This document shows positions 45,909 to 55,654 of a stretch of DNA of 64,000 bases, piece after piece. Under the pieces are notes generated by a model that saw only the letters and a program-made list of their open reading frames with translations, was not told where the DNA came from and did no database searches. The stretch lies in contig CP102274.1 in the NCBI GenBank assembly GCA_025149285.1, positions 4,180,001-4,244,000 of the forward strand, read 5' to 3'. A program made the position numbers and the translations under genes. How positions within the stretch are numbered: position 1 is the stretch's first letter; the number at the start of each line of letters is the position of its first letter. The DNA is from Hungatella hathewayi. Its GTDB lineage: Bacteria > Bacillota > Clostridia > Lachnospirales > Lachnospiraceae.

Positions 45909-48900
45909 CTACTGTATCCATGCACCGTCGTCACCGACCAGCCAGCCGTCCGGTGTCATTTCATTTTTATACATGGAGCCCAGCGGTTTTCCAGTTCCTC
46001 CGCCATAGTTCCATCTCTCCTTTGCAAAATCATAGACGTATACGCCTGCTCCGGCCGTCTCGAAGTAATACCACTTTTCTCCGATTTTTCTCCATCCGGT
46101 CGCCATCACTCCGCTGCTCGGAATCAGATAATACCAGTTTCCGTCTGCGGCGTCATGGTGCCAGCCGGTCTGCATCTTCCCGAAGTTTCCTTCTTTCTCC
46201 GTTCTGCAGTAATACCAGTTTCCGCCTTCATCGCGGATCCATCCCGTTTCCATGATTCCCTTATCGTTAAAATGGTACCAGCCGGTACGGTCTGATATAC
46301 TGGTGCTGCCGTCTGCCGGATACTTGATCCAGGCCCACATTCCGCTGAGCCTCATTCCTCCGGTTAACACAAAAGCCATCTGGCGTTCCTGTCCTTCCGG
46401 GGCGCTTACTTCAACCCAGTTTCCATTCGTTCCTACCACGTAGCTCTCCGGCAGCTTCGTGTTGTACGGGTTTTGTCTCGTTCCGCTTCCGCTTCCGCCG
46501 CCGCCTTTATTTCCGCCCTTATTTCCATTATCCTGGATATCATCGTAATGGTTATAGCGGTCATCAAGGATCTTCTCATACGGGTCCGTCTTGTCTTTCA
46601 GCCTATCCAGTGCGGCTGTAAGCTGACCTGCCGTTGCTTTCGGATTCTCACGGTCCAGCACCTCCAGAGCCTCCTCTACGGCTTCCTTCAGAATTCCACT
46701 TTCCTCCAGCTTCAGGAAATGGTCGTCACTGATACGGATCGCTTCCCTGATCGCTTCCTCCAGCTTCTGCCGGGCATCATCCACTTCCCGCACATTGTCT
46801 TTATAAAAGGCGTATATGTATGTCTTTCTTCTGACCGGTTCCGATGGAACAAACTCCTTAAAGCTGTCCTGGCTTCTGCTCCAGCCCTCATAGCTGAACT
46901 CTGCCCCATCCGGGTTTACAAAGTAGTCGAGCTGTTCTTCCACCTGTCCATATTCATCGGCATAATATTCGTCACTCGGCGCTTCATCGCGGCGCACCTT
47001 AAAGTAATAACGGTATCGGTACTCGACCGGCAGCGCAACCTGGTTCACAAAGTATACACGGTACGCACGGTTATATATCATCACATAGCGGCTGCCAGCC
47101 TGCGCCGTAAATGCATATAAGCCTCCCGTTTCCTCCGGATCGTATTCCAGCGTTACCAGTGCAGCCTCCGTCTCTCCGGTTCCGGGATTTACCGTGATCT
47201 CATACAGCTGATAATCCAGCATGTCCACATCGTCTTTTCCCATTTGAATATAGGTCCGGAAAGCCGCCTCCGGTTCTGCTGCTCCTGCTACTTTTCTTCC
47301 GTTTACATATCTTTCAATCAATACATCCAGTCCCCAGGCTCCCTTATAGGCGGCTTCATGTTCCGTCTCATAGTATCCTGAAGCCTTTATGGCGTTGGAC
47401 TCTGACGCTTTCACTGCATTCTTCCGGTACACCACTTTATACGTCACATCGGCGTGGTTCACATCTAACAGCTCCCGGTCTGCTTCTGTTGTCAGTTCTG
47501 CTTCCAGACGCGGAATTTCATTCGGGTCCAGAGCGGTTTCCTTCCGGCTTCCTCCCCTCACTTCATCCACGACCGCCGCATTGCTCGGTGAAGCCTTCGG
47601 CCTCTCATAGACAGCCGTCAGCACCACATTATTATCCGGCATGATAAAGCTGGCTTCTCTTCTCGCCGTCTTATCACCCAGTTCTCCGGCCGTGCCGATC
47701 GTCGTCTCCCAGTGGGAGAATGGTTCCCCGGCACCGTTCACTTCATCTGCCGTGATCTTCACCCGGTCTCCCTTATGGGCTTCCTCATATCTCTGCGCCC
47801 CTACGGACGTTTCGCCCACCATGGTGATCTCGCCGTTTTGTGTCTCTACAATGTAGTTTGGCAGTTCCAGCTCTGCGCCCGGATCAGTCGTAATCACACT
47901 TCCCTTTTCAGCCAGGCTTTCCGCGGTGACGTCCGTCTTACCCAGCGGCCGGGCCACCACCGTATACTCACGGTTATAATCAAGTCCCGCAAAGGTAAGG
48001 GATGCCGGGCTTCCGGACGGCTTCTTAAATCCTCCGTTGCCGGCGGCCGGAATATCCACTACATGGCCGCTGCTGTCCAGAACCGCGTATTCTGAATCCG
48101 GATCCGCCGGTTTAATAACGAGAATCGTCTTACCCGTTTCTTCCTCATCGTAAAGGATCTGGTAGTTCGTCTCCAGAACCGGCGTCAGCACCTGAGCCGG
48201 ATCGCTGATCTGACCGGCCAGTGAATCCGTCTGGCTTCCAATTTCCACATGGACATCTCCCGTCGCTTCGTACACCTGGTAGTCCGCTCCCGGATACAGA
48301 TTGTCAAACACCACTCGTCCCGTCAGTTCATTTCCCCGGATGATCTCCAGGATTTTTCCGGACGGATCTGTCAGGAGATACTGATATCCCGGCGTTGTGT
48401 TAAATACGGTGATTCTGCCCTTTCCCTGGCTGTTTAAACCGGCCAGAGTCTCCGGCTTGGTTACCTCCGTTCCGAACACTCCCGGATCCGGGCGGAATCG
48501 AATCGTATACGTCTGTCCGTTTACGAGATTCATATCACCGGTCACAGGAACGTCTCCCGCATACCATCTGTCGGTTAAGTAATTCACCTCCGCGGTGTAC
48601 TGCGGCAGACTTTCTGTAATTTCACTCCATTTTCTGTCGTACATTGTATGAAGGGTCCGCGCCTCGTTATCATTGATGCTTCCGTGGGCGCCCGCTTCAA
48701 AATGGATGTCCACCCATTTCTCCGGGTCTTCCTCGAAGTATGCCGTCAGCACAGTCTCTCCGGTAAACCGGCTTCCCTCTTCCAGAAGTGTCTCCCCATC
48801 ATCCATAATTCCATTGCTGTTGGCATCGACGAACCAGCCGCCGAAGCGATAGTATTGATCCGCCCTGGTTCCAGGCACCAGGCGCTTCTCCGTCATCGTT

Positions 48901-51900
48901 CCCAGGGTATATCCGAACTCAGCCCCCTGTTCACTGTTATCATCGATCAGGACACTGGTGCGGTAGCTGCCGTCCCCGCGGTCCTCTACATCAGACGATA
49001 CCCCTTCCGCCGTCAGGCTTCCATGGGCTCCCGCCCGGTAGGTGATATACGCCCATAGATCCGGGTTCCGGTCATGGCGGTAAGTAACAGTCTCGCTGTC
49101 ATTCGGCATCGTCCCTGTAAAATCATTGCCGCTCCAGGTAATTAATGTTGTGGATGGAGCGATGGATTTTGAAGCCAGTCTGTAGCCGTAAGGCTCCCGG
49201 TATACCACTTCGCTCTGTGAGCATGCTAATCCAACGCCTTCCTCTGCCTGATGAAAATGGACGAGAGGTTCTCTGATATTCTTAAGACTGCTGTCCGTCG
49301 TTACGCCGTCCACATATTCCACGGTTAACGGATATCCTTCTTCCGTCGGTTCATAAAGATAGGTCAGGGTTACCGGCTGATTCGGCATCATACCACGGAA
49401 GATTCTGTCTGCGTCAAAGCTTCCCGTAAGGGCGCTTACCAGATGGCCGTCGCTGTCGTCCGCCGTATCCCCCGTATCGATGCGCACATCCACGCACTCA
49501 TAACCATATCTCGTCACCGGCCGGGCTGTAACCGTTTCTTCCGGATAGTGGCTGCTCGTCTGGGCTTCTGATACGGTGGTTCCTCCGGCAGTTTCATGGC
49601 GGACTGTGAGCTGGGACTGTGCCGCAGTATTGCCGTAATCCACCTGGTAGCGGTAGCGTACCGTAGCGTCCTGACCAGGCATGGTTCCCGCAAAGGCTCC
49701 GGTGGTACCGTTAAACTGACCAACCGGCACAGCGGTACCGCTGTAATTGTATTCTGCCGGCGTGGTTCCTGAATCCTCCAGACTCCAGGCATAACCGTGA
49801 ATCTCTTTCTTCTGGGCTGTAATTGGCGTTTCCACGCTGTAAGCATTTTCCTCTGTATCAGACTGGAATACGATGTCCCCGTTCCGGTTGGAATACTCCA
49901 CCGTATAATTGAATTTCACGTTCGGATCCGGTTCAAAAACTGCATAGTAGGTAACCGGTGTTTCCGGAAATACACTGGGAAGACCGGTAATGATACTCGG
50001 ATTGTTCCAGTCATTCACTGAACTCCAGCCCCGGAATACATAGCCATAGCGGCTTACTCTGGGCATCATGGCATTTACATTGCTGCCAGCCGTCCCTGTC
50101 AGGGAAGGAGGCTGCGGAGTTCCGCCGTTTGCTTCAAAACGAATGCTTGAATTTACTTTTCTGTATTCATAATCAATGGTTACATCCTGATTCGGCATGA
50201 TTCCCGTCACTGTTCCATAATCATTTCCCGGATTAAGCTGTGCATGAAGCAGGTTTGACGTTCCCTGTTCAATCGTTACGCCTGCCGCCTCATAGCCTGT
50301 CACTTCAGGCGGAGCAGCCAGACTGACAGCTTCCCCGGAGCCGTAGGTTTTCGCCTGAATCGCCGGCGCTCCCGTAATGCTTCCTCCGGTGTCTGCATCC
50401 TTGATGAAAAATGTGATCTGATATCCATTTTTCTTTAAAACCGTATTCCTGTCATGGTTTTCACCGGCTTCTGAAAGCCCCGCCGTACCCGAAGTGACAT
50501 ATAATCCGGTCCCTTCGCTTCCTGCACGGTCAGCAAAGAAATTATCTACAAATGGGCTCGGCGATATATCGACCGCACTCCTGCCAAGCGGTACCGCTAC
50601 GTTTACTTCCTGTGCGGCCTGCGTAGAGGCGCCCCCGGCCGATGCCTCCGGTAACCGGGCAGTCGTGACGCCGATCGCCGAGGTATCTAAGTCCCCCACC
50701 ACCGTCATATACTTTCCTTCGGACAAATATACATTTGCCTTTTCACCGCTGCTTAATGTATTTCCTTCTATTGAGATACGGTTTTGTATCATAAATTTAC
50801 CCGTGCTGTCGAAATTGACCGCACCTCTGTCAACTGCCGTATTACCCGTAATTGTCCCGTAGTTCATCTCCAGGTCCGCGCTTCCCGAAATCTGGATGGC
50901 ACTTCCCATACCGGCCGCATTCACCTGATTATTCTGCAGAGTGGCTCCGCTCATGATACCGACCGTTCCCCTGTCCGCCGAAAGAATGGGGGACGTATTT
51001 CCCGCAGCGCCTGTCCGGTTTCCATCCAGCACGAGATTGCTGAAACGCATGGTTCCTCCGTTGGTGCTGAACATGGGACCTGATACCAGTCCTGAGTTTC
51101 TGCGGATTGTAATAATATCGTCAATCGGAGTTCCCTCCCGGCTGTAATCCGAGCTCATAAATGTAATATTCGCTCCGGATGGAACGGTAATGGTCGACGT
51201 CAGTTCATTGTAATCCTGTATATAGATATAGCCGACATTGTTTCCAATTTTTGTGATTGCCGCGCCGAGCGTCTTGAGAGGCGTATCATAGGCGCCGACA
51301 TTCCCGTCGTTTCCATGGGCAGAGGAAACGTAATAGGAGGGTCCCTTTGCTCCGAAAGCCACCCTTCTGACCGCCGTCTCATATGGCCGCAGCGGAATCG
51401 TCCAGGAATAGGTAAGACCGGAATCCACATTGGCAACGCTGTGAGGATTATCCGTAAAATAATAATTCTGCCTCTCGTTATATCTTCCAACCCATTTTGT
51501 GGTAGGTTCCGTCAGTCCCAGGCTGTCATCGTTATAAATACAGTCAAAGGTTTGCTGCGTCTGTTCATTCACCATATGAAACCCGCGGGCATTTGCCGTC
51601 AGTGTCGACGCATCGGCCGGATCGCCGGCTCCGGCTCCGCTTCTTCCTCCGACCTGCACATCAGTTCCGCTGGCAATCTGAATCGGGTTATTCTCATTTT
51701 TTTTGTTATACACAATATAATCAACCAGGATCCATTTCTGGTCCAGGCTGGGATATACCTTCATCTGCACTTCGATTCCAAGATCGTCAAATGTCTGTAT
51801 ACCGCCGTTGACCGAAATTGCAACATTTTTTCTTCCTCCGGCACCGCCCTGCTTTTGCACTACCGTCTCATATCCCTGATGGGCGTATGTCGTTATAACT

Positions 51901-52208
51901 GCTTTTAAACGATCTCCCGTATAGGGGTTCTCTGCTCCAATGAGCGAAGCGTCCTCGATACCCTCGATGTCAAATTTTCCTGTCGTACCTTTATTCCATT
52001 TATAGGCGGTTGTCAGTCCGCCTCCATTATCCTTCATTCCCTGTGCCGGCTGAAGCTCGGTTCCTGCGGCCATGGCAGACATGGTCAGCCCCGGCACCGG
52101 CGGCAAAAAGGCCAGTACGAAGGCCAGCAGGCACGCGATGCCTTTCTTTATTATCCGGCCCGCTCTCATGCTTTCCATGAAAGAAACGCCATTTCGTGAT
52201 CCATCCAT
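45909..52208 (-). CDS. Giant wall-binding surface protein with beta-helix and InlB/MucBP-type repeats (2099 residues)
   Basis: 2099 residues. After the signal peptide (GIACLLAFVLAFLPPVPGLTMSAMAAG) comes a beta-sandwich region, then a parallel beta-helix (about 330-520: SGATLQNNQVNAAGMGSAIQISGSADLEMNYGTITGN). A long series of InlB B-repeat and MucBP-like units follows (FEANGGTPQPPSLTG, YGYVFRGWSSVNDW, repeated MPNQPVTLTYLYEP). Near the C-terminus are helical FIVAR-like segments (ARQKLEEAIREAI), a Gly/Asn linker and choline-binding-like repeats (TGWIRDEGGNWYYC, TGWRKIGEKWYYF). It shares the end module GWLVGDDGAWIQ with its neighbour. It is likely a large adhesin. Start at 52208 behind AGAGG, 14 bases after the preceding gene. 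Confidence 0.88.
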   Translation of the reverse strand: MDGSRNGVSFMESMRAGRIIKKGIACLLAFVLAFLPPVPGLTMSAMAAGTELQPAQGMKDNGGGLTTAYKWNKGTTGKFDIEGIEDASLIGAENPYTGDRLKAVITTYAHQGYETVVQKQGGAGGRKNVAISVNGGIQTFDDLGIEVQMKVYPSLDQKWILVDYIVYNKKNENNPIQIASGTDVQVGGRSGAGAGDPADASTLTANARGFHMVNEQTQQTFDCIYNDDSLGLTEPTTKWVGRYNERQNYYFTDNPHSVANVDSGLTYSWTIPLRPYETAVRRVAFGAKGPSYYVSSAHGNDGNVGAYDTPLKTLGAAITKIGNNVGYIYIQDYNELTSTITVPSGANITFMSSDYSREGTPIDDIITIRRNSGLVSGPMFSTNGGTMRFSNLVLDGNRTGAAGNTSPILSADRGTVGIMSGATLQNNQVNAAGMGSAIQISGSADLEMNYGTITGNTAVDRGAVNFDSTGKFMIQNRISIEGNTLSSGEKANVYLSEGKYMTVVGDLDTSAIGVTTARLPEASAGGASTQAAQEVNVAVPLGRSAVDISPSPFVDNFFADRAGSEGTGLYVTSGTAGLSEAGENHDRNTVLKKNGYQITFFIKDADTGGSITGAPAIQAKTYGSGEAVSLAAPPEVTGYEAAGVTIEQGTSNLLHAQLNPGNDYGTVTGIMPNQDVTIDYEYRKVNSSIRFEANGGTPQPPSLTGTAGSNVNAMMPRVSRYGYVFRGWSSVNDWNNPSIITGLPSVFPETPVTYYAVFEPDPNVKFNYTVEYSNRNGDIVFQSDTEENAYSVETPITAQKKEIHGYAWSLEDSGTTPAEYNYSGTAVPVGQFNGTTGAFAGTMPGQDATVRYRYQVDYGNTAAQSQLTVRHETAGGTTVSEAQTSSHYPEETVTARPVTRYGYECVDVRIDTGDTADDSDGHLVSALTGSFDADRIFRGMMPNQPVTLTYLYEPTEEGYPLTVEYVDGVTTDSSLKNIREPLVHFHQAEEGVGLACSQSEVVYREPYGYRLASKSIAPSTTLITWSGNDFTGTMPNDSETVTYRHDRNPDLWAYITYRAGAHGSLTAEGVSSDVEDRGDGSYRTSVLIDDNSEQGAEFGYTLGTMTEKRLVPGTRADQYYRFGGWFVDANSNGIMDDGETLLEEGSRFTGETVLTAYFEEDPEKWVDIHFEAGAHGSINDNEARTLHTMYDRKWSEITESLPQYTAEVNYLTDRWYAGDVPVTGDMNLVNGQTYTIRFRPDPGVFGTEVTKPETLAGLNSQGKGRITVFNTTPGYQYLLTDPSGKILEIIRGNELTGRVVFDNLYPGADYQVYEATGDVHVEIGSQTDSLAGQISDPAQVLTPVLETNYQILYDEEETGKTILVIKPADPDSEYAVLDSSGHVVDIPAAGNGGFKKPSGSPASLTFAGLDYNREYTVVARPLGKTDVTAESLAEKGSVITTDPGAELELPNYIVETQNGEITMVGETSVGAQRYEEAHKGDRVKITADEVNGAGEPFSHWETTIGTAGELGDKTARREASFIMPDNNVVLTAVYERPKASPSNAAVVDEVRGGSRKETALDPNEIPRLEAELTTEADRELLDVNHADVTYKVVYRKNAVKASESNAIKASGYYETEHEAAYKGAWGLDVLIERYVNGRKVAGAAEPEAAFRTYIQMGKDDVDMLDYQLYEITVNPGTGETEAALVTLEYDPEETGGLYAFTAQAGSRYVMIYNRAYRVYFVNQVALPVEYRYRYYFKVRRDEAPSDEYYADEYGQVEEQLDYFVNPDGAEFSYEGWSRSQDSFKEFVPSEPVRRKTYIYAFYKDNVREVDDARQKLEEAIREAIRISDDHFLKLEESGILKEAVEEALEVLDRENPKATAGQLTAALDRLKDKTDPYEKILDDRYNHYDDIQDNGNKGGNKGGGGSGSGTRQNPYNTKLPESYVVGTNGNWVEVSAPEGQERQMAFVLTGGMRLSGMWAWIKYPADGSTSISDRTGWYHFNDKGIMETGWIRDEGGNWYYCRTEKEGNFGKMQTGWHHDAADGNWYYLIPSSGVMATGWRKIGEKWYYFETAGAGVYVYDFAKERWNYGGGTGKPLGSMYKNEMTPDGWLVGDDGAWIQ

Positions 52209-52222
52209 GTTCCAACCTCTTT

Positions 52223-53863
52223 CTATTCAAAATTTAATCTCTGCTCATCCGCCAGATAATCCAGAAGCGGTTCTGAATCGTAATTAACGATCAATCCGCC
52301 GGAGTATTTGTCTTCTCCGCCGCTCCTGTCGTAGTGGTAAAATCCTGGTCCTTCCTCCCCGTTATACCATCTGGGCTTATCCGCATCCTCTACTCTTGCC
52401 GCAAACCGGCTGTTTAAGAAGATCAGCCAGCCGCCCTCTTTATCCTTTATGACTTTCCTGTCTCCTGTCAGGATTTTTCCTCTTGTATCAACCACACGGT
52501 AGGTATCCTCATCCTCTTTCACAACGCCGTAACCGTATTCCTGATCCGCTTCCAGTTTAAGTCCATTAATATAGAAGGAATTCTTTGTCTTCCTGAGTTT
52601 GTTCCGGTTGCCGTAGGCAATTCCGTTGCTTCCGAAACCAAAGGTATGAACTCCGTCTTCCAGTTCCACCTTTATCTCTCCGCCGGTCTGCATAGAGCCG
52701 TCATTGAGTTCATCCGGATCAAACAGATATAAGTCCGCTTTTTCCAGGCCGTACAGATCACCATTCTTAAAGTCATCTGATGACCAGTCGTCTATATCGT
52801 ACTGAGCCACAAAGGTGTCCTTCCCGTCAAACAACACAAAACCGGTACGCATTCTTCCCAATCCGTCGAATGCATAATACTTATCATGGACCTTTCTGAT
52901 CCGGTTCCTGTATACCTCTCCATTCTGATCCGAATACCACCAGCTGTATTCGCCGTCGTTGTAATCCTGTTCGTCCAGATTTTCAGACGGACACATCCAG
53001 AACCATGTATTTTTCAAAAGCTTCCCGCCATTGTAGCCCGCAAAATATTTTGCAGACTCTGAGCTCGTAGGATTGCTTCGGTCCGCGTTGCTGACACTGG
53101 CCACTGTGCTCCACCACGGCAGCATAATTCCATACTCGTCAAACCCGTAGGTATTGTCACCGATCGTCTTCTCCTTAATCTTGTCTCCGCTGCTTTTCAG
53201 TTTTTTAAAGTTATCATCGAAATAAAGCCACAATTCCTTATATTCACTGTAATTTTTTCCCGTAAGACTGCTCTCGAGATCATCCGCTCCGCCCAGCGTT
53301 ACGGATCCATAGTCCATCCAGACGCCGCTTAACAGCGCGCCATTCTCACCGGCATAATAGAGACCATCCACCAGCGGATTATCATCTTCCGTCAGCGCCC
53401 GGCCTTCTTCATCAATCCAGCCGGTCAGCATTTTCCCTTTTTCGTCAAAAACATATGTATTTCCATGAATCACTTTCTTAAAGCCACCGGTTCTCCGATA
53501 TGCTTTTCCGTTCGCTCCAAAGTAATACCAGCCATCTTCATAGCCGTCTTCTTCTCTTCCGTCCGACCAGATCCAGGCGGACTCTGCACGTTTTCCATCC
53601 TTATCTGCATAGTACAGCCCATTTCCCAACTCAATGAAACTGTCTCTTACCATCTTTCCATTTGAATCCAGATAGAACCATGAATCCTTTGATTGTTTCC
53701 AGCCGTCAGTCACCGGCTGATCGCTCTTATCCAGATACATCCATTCTCCGCTGTCATTGGTCCAGCCCTCAACTGCATAAGCGGGTTGCATCTGGATTTC
53801 CGACAGGAGTATGGCCGATAATGCAAACATGGCGGCTGTAACCGTAAATTTCCTTTTTCTCAT
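52223..53863 (-). CDS. Choline-binding-like wall-repeat protein
   Basis: 546 residues. A signal peptide (FALSAILLSEIQMQPAYA) is followed almost entirely by aromatic/Gly wall-binding repeats of about 20 residues: GWTNDSGEWMYLDKSDQPVTDGWKQSKDSWFYLDSNGKMV, GLYYADKDGKRAESAWIW, GWYYFGANGKAYR. No separate catalytic domain is evident, so it is probably structural or ligand-binding at the wall. AAGGA precedes the ATG. Third gene of the putatively phase-variable operon. Confidence 0.86.
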   Translation of the reverse strand: MRKRKFTVTAAMFALSAILLSEIQMQPAYAVEGWTNDSGEWMYLDKSDQPVTDGWKQSKDSWFYLDSNGKMVRDSFIELGNGLYYADKDGKRAESAWIWSDGREEDGYEDGWYYFGANGKAYRRTGGFKKVIHGNTYVFDEKGKMLTGWIDEEGRALTEDDNPLVDGLYYAGENGALLSGVWMDYGSVTLGGADDLESSLTGKNYSEYKELWLYFDDNFKKLKSSGDKIKEKTIGDNTYGFDEYGIMLPWWSTVASVSNADRSNPTSSESAKYFAGYNGGKLLKNTWFWMCPSENLDEQDYNDGEYSWWYSDQNGEVYRNRIRKVHDKYYAFDGLGRMRTGFVLFDGKDTFVAQYDIDDWSSDDFKNGDLYGLEKADLYLFDPDELNDGSMQTGGEIKVELEDGVHTFGFGSNGIAYGNRNKLRKTKNSFYINGLKLEADQEYGYGVVKEDEDTYRVVDTRGKILTGDRKVIKDKEGGWLIFLNSRFAARVEDADKPRWYNGEEGPGFYHYDRSGGEDKYSGGLIVNYDSEPLLDYLADEQRLNFE

Positions 53864-53915
53864 CCCGTTATCCTTCCAATTTCATTTAATTATCTATAGA
53901 AACCCTTTGCAGGGA

Positions 53916-54545
53916 TTATTTTAGGTATACAGACAGCTTCTGCCGTCCAAAGTTCTTTGCTTCCTCGTGGGAAGCGAAAAAGATATCTACACTCTTTCCT
54001 TTGATCGCCTGTCCGACATCCTCCACGTGGTAAACGGTACCCTCAATCACAATACTGCTTCCCAGCGGAATCACTTCCGGATCAGCCGCAACGGTATAAT
54101 CCGGTTTTGGAACCGTCTCCATCTTCGTCAGCTTTACCTCTTTTGTTCCACAGCAAATATCGCATCCGCAATAGCCGGTCACCTCAAACTCTCCGAGATA
54201 TTCGCTTTCTTCCGGTTCAGCTGCTTCTGCATCATTTTTTTCTTCACCGTTCTCTTCCCGGCCGGCTGCCGGCCCGGTGTTTCCCCCCGCTGCGCTTTCT
54301 TCCGGTTCTTCCTTCACAGACACCCCAGGTCCTCTCTCCGTCTCATTTCTTTCTCCCGGTGCCTCTGCGCTCTCCAGTATCCCTGTAAGCGGCGGCGTCT
54401 GAATGTAATCCTGGCCGGAGGCTCCCTCCGAGACGAAGGAATAAACACCTGTCACCACAACCGTTGCGAAGCAGGCAGCCGTCAAAAACCGGATCCATTT
54501 TCTCCGAATCCGTCTTCTTTTTTCGGCCCTCCGGAATTCCGTCAT
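53916..54545 (-). CDS. Membrane-anchored 3D-domain protein
   Basis: About 209 residues with this start. A basic N-terminus (FRRAEKRRRIRRKWIRF) is followed by one membrane helix, an acidic Glu/Gly/Pro-rich linker, and a C-terminal 3D domain named for three conserved Asp: VTGYCGCDICCG, VAADPEVIPLGS, YHVEDVGQAIKGKSVDIFF. The family has a double-psi beta-barrel like lytic transglycosylase MltA and is linked to peptidoglycan cleavage. The start is uncertain: ATG at 54545 has a weak ribosome site, and upstream TTG/GTG codons near 54692-54701 would overlap the transglutaminase gene by about 100 bases. Confidence 0.82.
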   Translation of the reverse strand: MTEFRRAEKRRRIRRKWIRFLTAACFATVVVTGVYSFVSEGASGQDYIQTPPLTGILESAEAPGERNETERGPGVSVKEEPEESAAGGNTGPAAGREENGEEKNDAEAAEPEESEYLGEFEVTGYCGCDICCGTKEVKLTKMETVPKPDYTVAADPEVIPLGSSIVIEGTVYHVEDVGQAIKGKSVDIFFASHEEAKNFGRQKLSVYLK

Positions 54546-54592
54546 CCGATGGCAGCCGGACAAAGATTCCTTTCTTCCATTTTTCCGCCGTC

Positions 54593-55384
54593 TCACCCGG
54601 TTCTTCTGTGTGCCGGATCTGCCTCCATCTCTTCCTCTGACATCAGCTTCCGCCGGCGCTCCCCCTGGCCTTTGTCCCATGTAATATCGCAATAGTTCCA
54701 CCTCCCCTCAATCCATACCCGGTTCCACGCATGATCTCCGCTGTAGACCGGTTCGCAGTTTAAGCCTGACATTCTGCACAAGGTCAGATAAGCAGAGACG
54801 TAACCCCAGCATACGGAACTGCCTTCCATCACGGCATCGTAAACCGTTTTGTTCCGGAACTCCGTGTCATATTCCACATGGTCGTAGACCCACTCATAAA
54901 AGAACAGGGCCTTCTCCTGCTCTTCCATCTCAGCGGCGGCTGCCGCAGTCTCCCAAAGCCTGGCTTCCACCTGCCTGTGCTGCTTAGCGGCTTTAACGGG
55001 ATTATCACATTGTACATAGACGCAGGAACTCTCCCCGGTCTTTCCCGCTGCCAGCTGGATTCTTTCTTTTCCGAGATAAACATAGCGGTAAAAATAGCGG
55101 CCAAAGGATACCGCTTCATCCGCGGTATCAAAGATAATACCTGTATTTCTCATTTCACCCGGCCTTACATCGTCAGCCAGAAGCCTGATCAGTTCTTTGC
55201 CACAGATCTCATATTCAGGAATTCTGCCGGTCATTTCCTCCGCATACTTTCCTATCTCATCCCGATCCATGCAGGGCTCTCTGATCTGTGTGTCAGCCCC
55301 CGCGCCAAAGGCCGGTAAATTCCACGTAAATGCCAGGCATGTGGAAAGAAGTACTGTCAGACACGATTCATAGATTTCTTTCAT
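54593..55384 (-). CDS. Secreted transglutaminase-like protein, first gene of the surface operon
   Basis: 263 residues with a signal peptide (LTVLLSTCLAFTWNLPAFGAGA). The catalytic triad of the transglutaminase-like fold is present: Cys in EGSSVCWGYVSAYLTLC, His in YSGDHAWNRVWIEGRW, Asp in YCDITWD. Such proteins act as proteases or cross-linkers at the cell surface. GAGGG lies about seven bases before the ATG. The left inverted repeat of the invertible segment ends only 20 bases upstream of the start, so expression should depend on which way that segment faces. Confidence 0.88.
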   Translation of the reverse strand: MKEIYESCLTVLLSTCLAFTWNLPAFGAGADTQIREPCMDRDEIGKYAEEMTGRIPEYEICGKELIRLLADDVRPGEMRNTGIIFDTADEAVSFGRYFYRYVYLGKERIQLAAGKTGESSCVYVQCDNPVKAAKQHRQVEARLWETAAAAAEMEEQEKALFFYEWVYDHVEYDTEFRNKTVYDAVMEGSSVCWGYVSAYLTLCRMSGLNCEPVYSGDHAWNRVWIEGRWNYCDITWDKGQGERRRKLMSEEEMEADPAHRRTG

Positions 55385-55404
55385 GATTTACCCTCACATT
55401 CGTT

Positions 55405-55431
55405 TACAACCGAATATCTCTTTTGTTGTAA
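55405..55431. repeat. Left 27-bp inverted repeat of the invertible segment
   Basis: This 27-bp sequence is the exact reverse complement of 55655-55681. Each copy is itself a partial dyad, TACAAC-N14-GTTGTA, as expected for the core site of a tyrosine recombinase. It lies in the 5' UTR of the transglutaminase gene. Confidence 0.95.
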
Positions 55432-55532
55432 AAGCAGGGGAAAATAAGCCGTTTGAAAGAAAAATAATGCATTTAAAAGTGAATTGACGGCAGAAACTGC
55501 CAGATATGCACGAAAAAAAACGCATGGCGATT

Positions 55533-55566
55533 AAGCAGACCGACCACTCCTCCGTTCGGTCTGCTT
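55533..55566 (+). terminator. Orientation-specific terminator inside the invertible segment
   Basis: An 11-bp perfect stem (AAGCAGACCGA at 55533-55543 and TCGGTCTGCTT at 55556-55566) has a short T run (TTTT) on the plus-strand side only. In the present orientation it would stop rightward transcripts. After inversion it would stop leftward read-through from the recombinase gene. Confidence 0.65.
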
Positions 55567-55618
55567 TTCGCGTCGAAAAATAGAAAAAAACATGTAGATT
55601 TAAAAACTTTTATGTAGT

Positions 55619-55647
55619 ACAATAAAATTAATCTGTATTTAATTCAA
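55619..55647 (-). promoter_or_regulatory. Candidate promoter within the invertible segment
   Basis: On the minus strand, TTGAAT (55642-55647), a 17-base spacer and TATTGT (55619-55624) form a moderate sigma-A-type promoter pointing toward the surface operon. The complementary strand offers TAGATT-17-TACAAT in the other direction, so the assignment is tentative. Confidence 0.4.
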
Positions 55648-55654
55648 TTTCTGC

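Larger units (their letters stand above)
55432..55654. promoter_or_regulatory. Putative invertible promoter segment (223 bp)
   Basis: The segment between the perfect 27-bp inverted repeats is AT-rich and carries no gene. It contains a candidate minus-strand promoter at 55619-55647, a TACAAT element facing right at 55618-55623, a terminator hairpin at 55533-55566 and a small GGCAG/CTGCC hairpin at 55489-55501. Placement between a recombinase gene and the ribosome site of a surface operon fits a phase-variable switch. Which orientation is ON cannot be told from one sequence. Confidence 0.85.

Noticed and set aside
45909..53863. LPXTG sortase-anchored proteins
   Set aside because: C-termini end in choline-binding-like aromatic repeats, without an LPXTG motif, hydrophobic segment and basic tail.
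55484..55512. TTGACG as a -35 for a rightward promoter in the invertible segment
   Set aside because: No acceptable -10 lies 16-18 bases downstream; the small GGCAG/CTGCC hairpin occupies that stretch.
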